Origin: Pseudomonadota bacterium
GTDB taxonomy: Bacteria; Pseudomonadota; Gammaproteobacteria; Burkholderiales; Burkholderiaceae_B
Direction: 5' to 3'
DNA: 8,287 bases
Assembly (NCBI GenBank): GCA_023389535.1
Contig: JAEWEH010000166.1
Location: forward strand, 1-8,287
Both the position numbers and the translations under genes were made by a program. The notes below the pieces were generated by a model. That model was not told the DNA's origin. It did no database searches and saw nothing but the letters and a program-made list of their open reading frames with translations. Position 1 is the stretch's first letter; each line of letters starts with the position of its first letter. Positions 1 to 6,198 of this stretch are shown here, piece by piece.

Positions 1-1115
1 ACACCGGACCAGGCGTGATAGGCTACGGCCTGGCTCTGTGCAATCAAGTCGGCTGCGGCCCGCAGACTGGACTCTTGCACACCCGTTACCGTTTCGATAT
101 AGGCGGGCGAGTATTGATCGACGCGGCGTGCGAGCTGTTCCAGCACAGGCAGGCAAGGCGTTGGCTTGCCATTGATCAGTACGGCATACTCCCCGCGCAA
201 AGCGAACCTGGCCGACCCCTGCATGGAAGCCGGGTAGCGCGTGTCATAAGACACGGGCTGATTAGACTGTTGATCCCAGGCGACCCACGCATCGGGGTTT
301 TCGGAGTCCGCCTGGTAATCGCCCACGCGCAGGAATCGACCCGTATCCGCACGCAGCAAAAGCGGGGCGTTGGTCCAGTCGCGAACGAATGCCTGATCGT
401 AGCGCTTGCTAGCGAGCAGCAGGTTGACCAGGCCCAGTGCCAATGCCGCGTCAGTTCCGGGCTTGACTTGCAGCCACGCGTCGGCCTGCGCCGCCAATGC
501 GGTGCGGCGCGGATCGACCACGAGAAGGCGGGCGCCCGAGCGCCTGCCCTGAGCAATGGCATTCGCCTGCGCGAGCCACGTATTGCTGGGGTTGTGGCCC
601 CACAGTAGAATCAACTCGGCATTTGGATAATCGGCGACCGGCATGCCGCAACCGAAGGTAAAGGCGTGTGCGTGGTCTTTGTGCCAGTTACAGACTTCGG
701 TGCCATAGGCGATGTTTGGGCTGCCGAACGCACGGACAAAACGCTCGATCCAATCGATACTGTCGGACAGCGGAGTGCCGCTGGGTGTCGTCACGCCGAA
801 GGCCACCGCTTCGGCTCCGCTTTCTGCGCGTATCCGGCCTAGTTTTTCGGCAATTTCCTTCAGTGCCTGGTCCCAGGTGATCGGTTCCCAACCAGGATCG
901 GGCGAGCTCTTGGGCGTGGTTCGCCGCAACGGGTGCAGCATGCGGTGGGGGCTGTGCACGAGTTCCGGCGCCGCCCGGCCCTTTGGACACATTGCAAGAC
1001 CCGTCGGATGACGTATATCGGGCTCGACGCGAACTAGCGCGTCGCCGCTAACGGTATTGAGCGTCCCGCAACGCGAGCGGCACAAAGTGCAATAGCCGCT
1101 TTTCTGGGTCGACAT
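1..1115 (-). CDS. Molybdopterin-dependent oxidoreductase, N-terminal part (3' end outside window)
   Basis: The reading frame is open from the ATG at 1115 to the left edge (371 complete codons, no stop), so only the N-terminal half is visible. Seen: a [4Fe-4S] motif with Cys9, Cys12, Cys16 and Cys43 (CX2CX3CX26C), followed by CPKG at 43-46, whose Lys is the usual electron-relay residue. TEVCNWH (139-145) places Cys142 where this family carries the Cys or selenocysteine ligand of molybdenum. LWGHNPSNTW (171-180) and VDPRRT (200-205) are typical bis-MGD binding segments. These mark the DMSO reductase superfamily (formate dehydrogenase, thiosulfate reductase and acetylene hydratase relatives). 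There is no Tat signal, so the enzyme is probably cytoplasmic. An AGAAGGA-like Shine-Dalgarno (minus strand, about 1126-1130) lies 10 nt before the start. The divergent LysR gene probably regulates it. Substrate unknown; family assignment is firm. Confidence 0.93.
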   Translation of the reverse strand, partial: MSTQKSGYCTLCRSRCGTLNTVSGDALVRVEPDIRHPTGLAMCPKGRAAPELVHSPHRMLHPLRRTTPKSSPDPGWEPITWDQALKEIAEKLGRIRAESGAEAVAFGVTTPSGTPLSDSIDWIERFVRAFGSPNIAYGTEVCNWHKDHAHAFTFGCGMPVADYPNAELILLWGHNPSNTWLAQANAIAQGRRSGARLLVVDPRRTALAAQADAWLQVKPGTDAALALGLVNLLLASKRYDQAFVRDWTNAPLLLRADTGRFLRVGDYQADSENPDAWVAWDQQSNQPVSYDTRYPASMQGSARFALRGEYAVLINGKPTPCLPVLEQLARRVDQYSPAYIETVTGVQESSLRAAADLIAQSQAVAYHAWSG

Positions 1116-1241
1116 CGTGGCAACGTCCTTCTGGGCAACGGTTGTTGGGCGACGTCAATGCTAAGAGGTTTTCTATATTATTGCTAATATATATATCCTA
1201 AATTGGAATATAGAAATCATGCATATTGTTGCGAGCAGGCC
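1116..1241. promoter_or_regulatory. Divergent AT-rich promoter region between the molybdoenzyme and LysR genes
   Basis: A clearly AT-rich stretch (about 1165-1217) lies between the two divergent genes. It holds a perfect 10-bp inverted repeat, TTTCTATATT at 1170-1179 and AATATAGAAA at 1207-1216, with 27 bp between the arms. Inside it is a second dyad, ATATTA-TTGC-TAATAT, at 1175-1190. LysR regulators commonly bind dyads in the region shared with a divergent target gene, so this is a good operator candidate. Several TATA-like hexamers overlap, and I cannot assign individual -10 and -35 boxes. Confidence 0.6.
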
Positions 1242-2153
1242 ATGTCGCTGACGCTCAGGCAGTTTGAATATTTCCTCGCCCTGGCGGAAACGGGCCAAGT
1301 GTCGAAAGCCGCCTTACGATGCCACGTTTCCCAGTCTTCCGTGACGGTCGCGTTGCGCGGCATGGAGCAGGCTTTGGATGTGCGCTTATTCGTCCGGCAT
1401 TCGAAGGGGTTGCGCCTGACGGAAGCCGGGGAACGTTTTGTTCACCATGCGCGTAACGTCACCAACGCCGCGTCAAGAGCCATAGAAGACATACAAACTC
1501 CCTCCAGCGACGTGGCAGGCGAGTTGCGAGTTGGCGTGACGGAAACCATATCGGCGTATCTCGCGCCCAGCGTGCTTTCAACGGCGGAACAGCGATTTCC
1601 GCGCCTCAAAATTAAGTTGATGGAAGGAGACCGCCCAAGCATAGAGCAGGGATTGATGCGTGGCGACATTGATCTCGCTCTTCTGATTGTCTCTAATCTG
1701 ACGCAGATCGATGAATTGGAATATCACACGATGTTGAAGTCCCCGCGCCGGCTCTGGACGCATCCCGATCATCCGCTTCAGCAGAAGACCAAGGTGGGCT
1801 TGCGAGATATCGCCAAGTGCGACTATATCCTTTTGGATATGGACGAGCACATTGACACCATGGAGAAGTATTGGCGGCAATACAGACTGCAAGCCAAAAT
1901 CCATTTCCAGAGCAAGTCGCTCGAAGCCGTCCGCAGTCTAGTCGCTTTCCGGAAAGGAATCACAATTCTTTCCGACCTGGTGTATCGGCCATGGTCCTTG
2001 GAAGGTAGGCGGATTCTACGCCGCGACGTAACCGAGGCGATTCCCACTATGGATATCGGTGTGGCATGGCATAGAAAATCCAGACGGACCAAAAACAGTG
2101 AAGCTTTGGTCCGCGTCCTGGATGCTTCAATCAAGGCAATGGCGCATGACTGA
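1242..2153 (+). CDS. LysR-type transcriptional regulator
   Basis: A 303-residue protein of normal LysR length. Residues 1-63 form the winged helix-turn-helix: LTLRQFEYFLALAE at the start, the helix-turn-helix around 18-40 (VSKAALRCHVSQSSVTVALR) and the wing ending KGLRLTEAG. From about 94 (GELRVGV) to the end is the periplasmic-binding-protein-like effector domain. I chose the ATG at 1242 because it starts the canonical MSLTLRQFEYF sequence; a TTG at 1203 would add 13 residues foreign to the family and would overlap the palindrome. The ribosome binding site (GAGCAGG) is weak. By family rule it probably controls the divergent molybdoenzyme gene and itself in response to a small-molecule effector, here unknown. 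The gene is more AT-rich than its neighbours. Confidence 0.95.
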   Translation: MSLTLRQFEYFLALAETGQVSKAALRCHVSQSSVTVALRGMEQALDVRLFVRHSKGLRLTEAGERFVHHARNVTNAASRAIEDIQTPSSDVAGELRVGVTETISAYLAPSVLSTAEQRFPRLKIKLMEGDRPSIEQGLMRGDIDLALLIVSNLTQIDELEYHTMLKSPRRLWTHPDHPLQQKTKVGLRDIAKCDYILLDMDEHIDTMEKYWRQYRLQAKIHFQSKSLEAVRSLVAFRKGITILSDLVYRPWSLEGRRILRRDVTEAIPTMDIGVAWHRKSRRTKNSEALVRVLDASIKAMAHD

Positions 2154-2237
2154 CCGGGGTATGTGTCCCGCAACATGCGGCGTCTGGCCCTGTGCAGAGA
2201 TGTAGCTGCCCTTAGTCCAGCATGCGCCGCCAGCCGG

Positions 2238-3224
2238 TTAGTTCACCGTGATGTTGGCCGACTTGATCAGATGGGCCCATTTCTCCGTTTCGCTTTCGAT
2301 GAACGAAGCGAATTCTTCCGGGGTGCCGCCACCGATCTGACCGCCGGTCGCATCGAACGCCTGCTTGACTTCAGGCTTTTGCAAGACCCGATTGAATGCG
2401 GCATTCAGCTTGTCGACGATAGGCCGGGGTGTGCCAGCGGGCACAATAATGCCTTGCCAGTTGTACGATTCAAAACCGGGCAGGCCCGATTCCGCCATGG
2501 TGGGTACGTTCGGCAGCAAGGCCAGGCGCTGGCTGCTGGTGACTGCAATCGGGTGGACCTTGTCGGCCTGGATCGCCGGCATGGCGGCATAGCCCATTTC
2601 AAACATCATGTCGATATGGCCCGCCATCAGGTCGGTGGCTGCAGGCGCACCGCCTTTGTAGGGCACGTGGGTCAGCTTGATGCCGGCATCCTGCGCGAAC
2701 AGCTCGCCCGACAGGTGGTGGGCGCCGCCCACGCCGGACGAACCGAACGTCAGCGCGCCGGGGTCCTTCTTGGCCAGGGCGATCAATTCAGCCAGCGACT
2801 GCACCGGTACTTTTTTGTTGACGCTCAGGATCAGCGGTGCTTCTTCGATCAGAATCACCGGGATAAGGTCTTTCTTGACGTCGTAGCGGACGTTATTGGG
2901 CATCAGCGTCGGGTTGACCGACAAAGGCGCCAAGTGTCCGCTGCCGATGGTGTAGCCATCGGGCTTGGCTCGTGCAATGTCGGCCGTACCAATGACGCCG
3001 CCCGCACCAGCCTTGTTTTCCACCACGACCGTCGTGCCCAATTCCTTGCCCAGTTCGTCGCCCAGCATGCGCATGCGCGTATCGGCAAAGCCGCCGGCAG
3101 CGTAGGGAATGACCATGGTGATGGGTTTCGAACCCGGCCATTCGGCGGCCGAGGCAGCGCCGGCGAAGGGCGCGGACAATGCAGCCGCCAAGGCGACGGC
3201 CGCGAATTTTTTGAGGGTTGTCAT
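2238..3224 (-). CDS. Bug/TctC-family periplasmic solute-binding protein 1
   Basis: A 328-residue protein of the tripartite tricarboxylate transporter receptor (Bug) family, which delivers small carboxylated solutes from the periplasm to a TctAB-type permease or to sensors. Residues 1-26 are a Sec signal peptide (KK, then an Ala-rich core, ending ASA before AEW). Mature-protein family hallmarks: IPYAAGGFADTRMRM (39-53), with the conserved ligand-contacting Asp48; VVENKAGAGGVIG (67-79); AKPDGYT (86-92); and GSSGVGGAHHLSGELF in the second lobe. The start at 3224 has a GGAG (minus strand, 3234-3237) 9 nt upstream. No TctA or TctB gene is adjacent, so it is an orphan receptor. It is divergent from the amidase and convergent with the LysR gene. 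The ligand cannot be predicted from sequence. Confidence 0.95.
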   Translation of the reverse strand: MTTLKKFAAVALAAALSAPFAGAASAAEWPGSKPITMVIPYAAGGFADTRMRMLGDELGKELGTTVVVENKAGAGGVIGTADIARAKPDGYTIGSGHLAPLSVNPTLMPNNVRYDVKKDLIPVILIEEAPLILSVNKKVPVQSLAELIALAKKDPGALTFGSSGVGGAHHLSGELFAQDAGIKLTHVPYKGGAPAATDLMAGHIDMMFEMGYAAMPAIQADKVHPIAVTSSQRLALLPNVPTMAESGLPGFESYNWQGIIVPAGTPRPIVDKLNAAFNRVLQKPEVKQAFDATGGQIGGGTPEEFASFIESETEKWAHLIKSANITVN

Positions 3225-3242
3225 CAGATGTAGCTCCGGGAA

Positions 3243-3300
3243 GCCGGCGTAGGCGCCGGCATGAACGCAAGCGAGTGCTTGCCAGATAGGGAATGCTTCC
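3243..3300 (-). promoter_or_regulatory. Three tandem hairpins in the presumed leader of Bug gene 1
   Basis: Three perfect inverted repeats follow one another just upstream of the Bug gene 1 ribosome binding site. They are GCCGGCG/CGCCGGC with a 4-nt loop (3243-3260), GCAAGC/GCTTGC with a 4-nt loop (3267-3282) and GGAA/TTCC with a 3-nt loop (3290-3300). If transcription begins near the TATAAT at 3363-3368, all three lie in a leader of roughly 130 nt, with the strongest stem only a few bases before the GGAG. This could modulate translation or mRNA stability. No known riboswitch was recognised, and the third stem is weak. Confidence 0.35.
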
Positions 3301-3362
3301 GAGTGCGTGTGCTGATAGAGTGCGCATGGGCATCCACACGTGCAATGGGAACATGCCCCACT

Positions 3363-3368
3363 ATTATA
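3363..3368 (-). promoter_or_regulatory. Putative -10 box for Bug gene 1
   Basis: The minus strand reads a consensus TATAAT here, about 140 nt before the Bug gene 1 start. No convincing -35 hexamer sits at 16-18 bp; the region upstream on that strand is GC-rich. A GCCGGGCGC element lies 5 bp upstream, and the same element precedes the -10 candidate of Bug gene 2. The call rests on the -10 match alone. Confidence 0.35.
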
Positions 3369-3438
3369 ACGGGGCGCCCGGCCGCCAAAGGCTTGATATA
3401 ACGCATGTAACGGCGCTTTACCACACTGACCTGGCGGA

Positions 3439-3464
3439 ACCGCCCGCTACCTGCGGCGGGCGGT
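3439..3464. repeat. Strong GC hairpin upstream of the amidase gene
   Basis: The 9-bp inverted repeat ACCGCCCGC (3439-3447) and GCGGGCGGT (3456-3464) is separated by 8 bp. No T-tract follows on the plus strand and no A-tract precedes it, so it does not look like an intrinsic terminator. It may be a 5' leader structure or protein-binding site for the amidase gene. Confidence 0.45.
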
Positions 3465-3476
3465 CGCCCGCAAAGA

Positions 3477-3493
3477 TCCGCTAGACTAGCGGA
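3477..3493. promoter_or_regulatory. Perfect 17-bp palindrome, candidate operator for the amidase gene
   Basis: TCCGCTAG-A-CTAGCGGA is a perfect 8-bp dyad around a single central base, ending 28 bp before the amidase ATG. It contains CTAG twice, a tetranucleotide that is rare in most proteobacterial genomes. Its size and position fit an operator for a dimeric repressor of the TetR, GntR or MarR kind, but no such regulator gene is visible here. As RNA it would not form a good hairpin because the loop would be one base, which favours a DNA-binding role. Confidence 0.5.
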
Positions 3494-3521
3494 GTTTGAT
3501 TGCTTCGTCTCGAATCCACAC

Positions 3522-4940
3522 ATGACCTGCCTGCATACGCTTTCCGCAACAGACTTACTGCCTTTGATTCGCAGTAAACAGCTTTCCCCCGTCGACCTTG
3601 TGCGCGCCAGCCTGGATCGCGCCGAACGCCTGCAACCCGACTTGAACTGTTTCATTACTTTGTGCGGTGAACAGGCGCTGGAGCAAGCGCGTCTGGCCGA
3701 GCGGGCCATCATGCAGGGGAAACCTCTGGGGCGCCTGCATGGCATCCCCTATACGGTCAAGGATCTGGTGCATACCGCAGGTGTACGCACCACCTTCGGC
3801 ACCTTGCTGTACCAAGACAATATTCCCACCGAGGACGCTCCGTCCGTCGCACGCCTGAACGCCGAGGGCGCGATCTTGATCGGCAAGACCACCACGCCGG
3901 AATTCGGCTCTCAGCCGTTCACGCGCTCACCGCTGTTCGGCCAGACGCGCAATGCATGGGATGCCGGGCGCACCAGTGGCGGATCAAGCGGTGGCGCGGC
4001 CGTCGCGACGGCCGCGGGGATTACGCCGCTGGCGATCGCCACGGACGGCGGGGGGTCGACCCGCATTCCCGCCGCCTGCAATGGCGTCGTGGGCATCAAG
4101 CAGAGCAATGGCGTCATTCCGCACAGCCAGGCCCAGGATTTATTCGGCAATCAGACCTATGTAACGCCCACGACACGCACCGTGGCGGATACCGGACTGA
4201 TGCTGCAGGTAATGAGCGGCGACTATGCGCTGGACCCCTGGTCTATTGGCTTGAAGCGCGGCGACTATATCCAGGCCGCGCGGCACCAGGGCGATTTGCG
4301 TGGCAAGCGCGTCCGCTATTGCTATGCGCCCCAGGGGCGACATGTCTGCGCCGATGTAAGGCAAAATTTCGATGCCGCGCTTCAAAAACTCGCCGAAGCG
4401 GGGGCTGCGCTCGAACCCTTCGAGGCGCAGGATTTCATCGTCGAACCTATCTGGCGCACCATCAACCATACGGTCTGGCGCACGCGCTTCCTGCCTTTGG
4501 TCGAACAGCACGGGGATACATTCAGCTCGACTTTCCGGCAGCAGATTCTATCGGCGGGCGAATACAGCGCCGCCGATTATCAAGAGGCGATGTTTGCCCG
4601 CACCCTGCTGTTCAAGCGCATGCAAGCCTTGTTCGATACCGCAGACTTGTTTGTCACCCCGACAATCACCCGCACGGCATTGCCACTGGATATGGATCTT
4701 TTCGATCCCATCGATATCGATGGGACGCAATACGAGGGGATCCGCACGCACTGGTATCCCTGGACCATGGTGTTCAATATGACCGGGCATCCCGCGGTGA
4801 CGCTGCCTTGTGGGCGGGCTGCGGACGGCCTGCCGACCGGCATCCAGTTCGTCACCCGTTACGGAGGCGATGAAGAGCTGTTGCGGTTCGCTTCGATATT
4901 CGAAAGCGCGATGGGCCCGGCGCCCATGCCTGCTTTGTAA
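3522..4940 (+). CDS. Amidase signature family hydrolase
   Basis: A 472-residue enzyme of usual length for the amidase signature family, which hydrolyses carboxamides to acid plus ammonia or amine in the cytoplasm. The complete Lys-cisSer-Ser triad is visible: Lys80 in GIPYTVKDL, Ser155 in TSGGSSGGAA and nucleophile Ser179 in DGGGSTRIP, with the 24-residue Ser-Ser spacing seen in this family (for example FAAH). LHGIPYTVKD and GVVGIKQSNG are further hallmarks. It resembles GatA in the core, but no gatC or gatB is adjacent, so a stand-alone catabolic amidase is more likely than a tRNA amidotransferase subunit. No signal peptide. The ATG at 3522 lacks a clear Shine-Dalgarno but begins a normal family N-terminus. 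The palindrome just upstream suggests repressor control. The substrate is unknown; flanking Bug genes hint at an imported amide or a carboxylate derivative. Confidence 0.95.
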   Translation: MTCLHTLSATDLLPLIRSKQLSPVDLVRASLDRAERLQPDLNCFITLCGEQALEQARLAERAIMQGKPLGRLHGIPYTVKDLVHTAGVRTTFGTLLYQDNIPTEDAPSVARLNAEGAILIGKTTTPEFGSQPFTRSPLFGQTRNAWDAGRTSGGSSGGAAVATAAGITPLAIATDGGGSTRIPAACNGVVGIKQSNGVIPHSQAQDLFGNQTYVTPTTRTVADTGLMLQVMSGDYALDPWSIGLKRGDYIQAARHQGDLRGKRVRYCYAPQGRHVCADVRQNFDAALQKLAEAGAALEPFEAQDFIVEPIWRTINHTVWRTRFLPLVEQHGDTFSSTFRQQILSAGEYSAADYQEAMFARTLLFKRMQALFDTADLFVTPTITRTALPLDMDLFDPIDIDGTQYEGIRTHWYPWTMVFNMTGHPAVTLPCGRAADGLPTGIQFVTRYGGDEELLRFASIFESAMGPAPMPAL

Positions 4941-4973
4941 AAAGGGGCAGCGCCCGACTTGCACGCTGCCCCT
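4939..4973 (-). terminator. Intrinsic terminator of Bug gene 2, overlapping the amidase stop codon
   Basis: The 10-bp inverted repeat AGGGGCAGCG (4943-4952) and CGCTGCCCCT (4964-4973) has an 11-nt loop. On the minus strand the stem is followed by a run of five T (complement of A4939-A4943), the layout of a Rho-independent terminator for Bug gene 2, which ends at 4995. The T-run overlaps the TAA stop of the amidase (4938-4940). On the plus strand the same stem lacks a T-run, though it may still slow convergent transcription from the amidase. Confidence 0.75.
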
Positions 4974-4994
4974 ATGCACGGCCGGAAACGGCAG

Positions 4995-5987
4995 CTAGTC
5001 CATCGCGATCCCGCTGCGTTTCACGATAGGGCGCCAGAATTCGAGTTCGTGGCGGGCCCGTTGGGCCATGCTGGCGCCTTTGGCGGGCGCCATGACCAGG
5101 CCCTTGGCGGCGAGCTGCTTACGCAGTTCGGGCGCTTCGGAAGCTTTCAGGAAAGCCCCTTCCAGTGCGGCAACGGTATCGTCAGGCGTCTGGGCCGGCA
5201 CGACGATGCCGTAAAAACTGGTGGCTGCCTCGAATTCCGGGAAACCTTGTTCCGATAGTGTCTTGACATCGGGCAGGGCGTCGAGCCGCTGGGTGCCGCT
5301 GACGCCCAGGAATTTGATCCTTCCGCCTTCATAAAGCGGCATCATGCTGGCTACGGCGTCCCACCCGATGGAAACTATGCCGCTGGATACATCGATCAGC
5401 ATGGGCGAAGCGCCCTTATAGGCGATTGGCTCGATATCCAGCTTCTGGTTTTCGTTCAGGGCCAGTATCCCCAAGTGGCCCGAGCTGCCCAGCGTTGCAA
5501 CGCCCAGGCTGGCGCCCGATTGCTTTTGCTTCGCCCAGTTGACGTAATCGGCCATGCCATTGAAGGGCTGCGAGGCGCCTGTAGCGATGGCCGTCGGGAT
5601 ATCGACGAGCGTCGCGACGGCGCGCAAGTCCTTTTCCGCATCGTAACCGGGCGCCTTGTAGGTCAAGGGGAAAATCGTCAGCAGCGGCGATGGCACCAGG
5701 TACATGGTGCTGCCATCCGGCTTGGCGCTTTTGACGTAATTGAGGCCGATCCGGCCGGAAGCGCCCGCCCGGTTTTCCACGATGACATTCGCAACACCAT
5801 CCTTGCGCAGTTGTTCGGCATAAACGCGTGCCGTCGTGTCGGCTGCACCGCCCGGCGCATAGCCCACGACGATCGTGAGTGTTTCAGGGAGTACGGCTTT
5901 CTGGTCGGCCGCGAGCGCACTGGAGGCCGCTGCAAAGCAGCCCAGCCCCAGCAAGATACCGTTGCGGAGCGTTGAAATCATCGACAT
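4995..5987 (-). CDS. Bug/TctC-family periplasmic solute-binding protein 2
   Basis: A 330-residue second member of the Bug receptor family, clearly divergent from the first. Residues 1-26 form a Sec signal peptide (Arg8, hydrophobic core GILLGLGCFAAASSA, cleavage near ALA before ADQK); Cys17 is not in a good lipobox. Family marks: VVGYAPGGAADTTAR (40-54) with ligand-contacting Asp50, VENRAGASGRIG (70-81), AKPDGST (88-94) and TLGSSGHLGILAL. The start at 5987 has a strong GAGGA (minus strand, 5994-5998) with 6-nt spacing, so it is preferred over the second Met at codon 3. It is transcribed alone: convergent with the amidase, sharing a terminator region, and divergent from the secreted protein. 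No permease gene is nearby. Ligand unknown. Confidence 0.95.
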   Translation of the reverse strand: MSMISTLRNGILLGLGCFAAASSALAADQKAVLPETLTIVVGYAPGGAADTTARVYAEQLRKDGVANVIVENRAGASGRIGLNYVKSAKPDGSTMYLVPSPLLTIFPLTYKAPGYDAEKDLRAVATLVDIPTAIATGASQPFNGMADYVNWAKQKQSGASLGVATLGSSGHLGILALNENQKLDIEPIAYKGASPMLIDVSSGIVSIGWDAVASMMPLYEGGRIKFLGVSGTQRLDALPDVKTLSEQGFPEFEAATSFYGIVVPAQTPDDTVAALEGAFLKASEAPELRKQLAAKGLVMAPAKGASMAQRARHELEFWRPIVKRSGIAMD

Positions 5988-6025
5988 TGACTATCCTCGC
6001 TGGATATGGAGTTGTGTAGCCGATC

Positions 6026-6031
6026 ATTATA
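6026..6031 (-). promoter_or_regulatory. Putative -10 box for Bug gene 2
   Basis: A consensus TATAAT on the minus strand lies about 40 bp before the Bug gene 2 start, giving a plausible leader of about 30 nt. The -35 region is poor (CTGCAA at 17-bp spacing, 3 of 6 matches). GCCGGGCGC lies 8 bp upstream of it on the minus strand (6040-6048), as it also does near the -10 candidate of Bug gene 1. The rest of the 5988-6198 gap holds nothing I could identify. Confidence 0.4.
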
Positions 6032-6198
6032 GATATCGCGCGCCCGGCTTGCAGCGGCTCCGTTTGGTGAAACGTAGCGAAGCAGATTTACACGTATGGA
6101 CAGAACTCTTTTGGACGGGCGGACGATACTTCGATTGGGGGAGCAGGACTGGCGGAAGGGATGTAAAGGGCAGTGCACTTTCACACATGGAGTGCGCC

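Noticed and set aside
15..608. A 197-codon plus-strand open frame
   Set aside because: It is antisense to the molybdoenzyme, whose reading frame carries clear family motifs; the translated product shows no recognisable feature.
1203..1241. A TTG start for the LysR gene
   Set aside because: It adds 13 residues not typical of LysR N-termini and falls within the promoter dyad.
2154..2237. A possible terminator between the convergent LysR and Bug 1 genes
   Set aside because: Only imperfect short complementarity (CTGGC with GCCAG) and no T-run were seen.
2163..3233. A 356-codon plus-strand open frame
   Set aside because: It is antisense across the whole of Bug gene 1, is rich in Arg, Gln and His as expected of a GC-rich shadow frame, and shows no domain.
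3956..4873. A 305-codon plus-strand open frame inside the amidase
   Set aside because: The amidase frame contains all catalytic motifs across this stretch; the alternative is Arg-rich shadow translation.
4943..4973. The hairpin as a plus-strand terminator of the amidase
   Set aside because: No T-run follows the stem on the plus strand; the T-run exists only on the minus strand.
5875..6198. An upstream extension of the secreted-protein gene to a GTG at 5875
   Set aside because: It overlaps the Bug gene 2 signal-peptide region, adds 108 residues of no recognisable character and would bury the signal peptide. The ATG at 6199 has a well-spaced GGAG.
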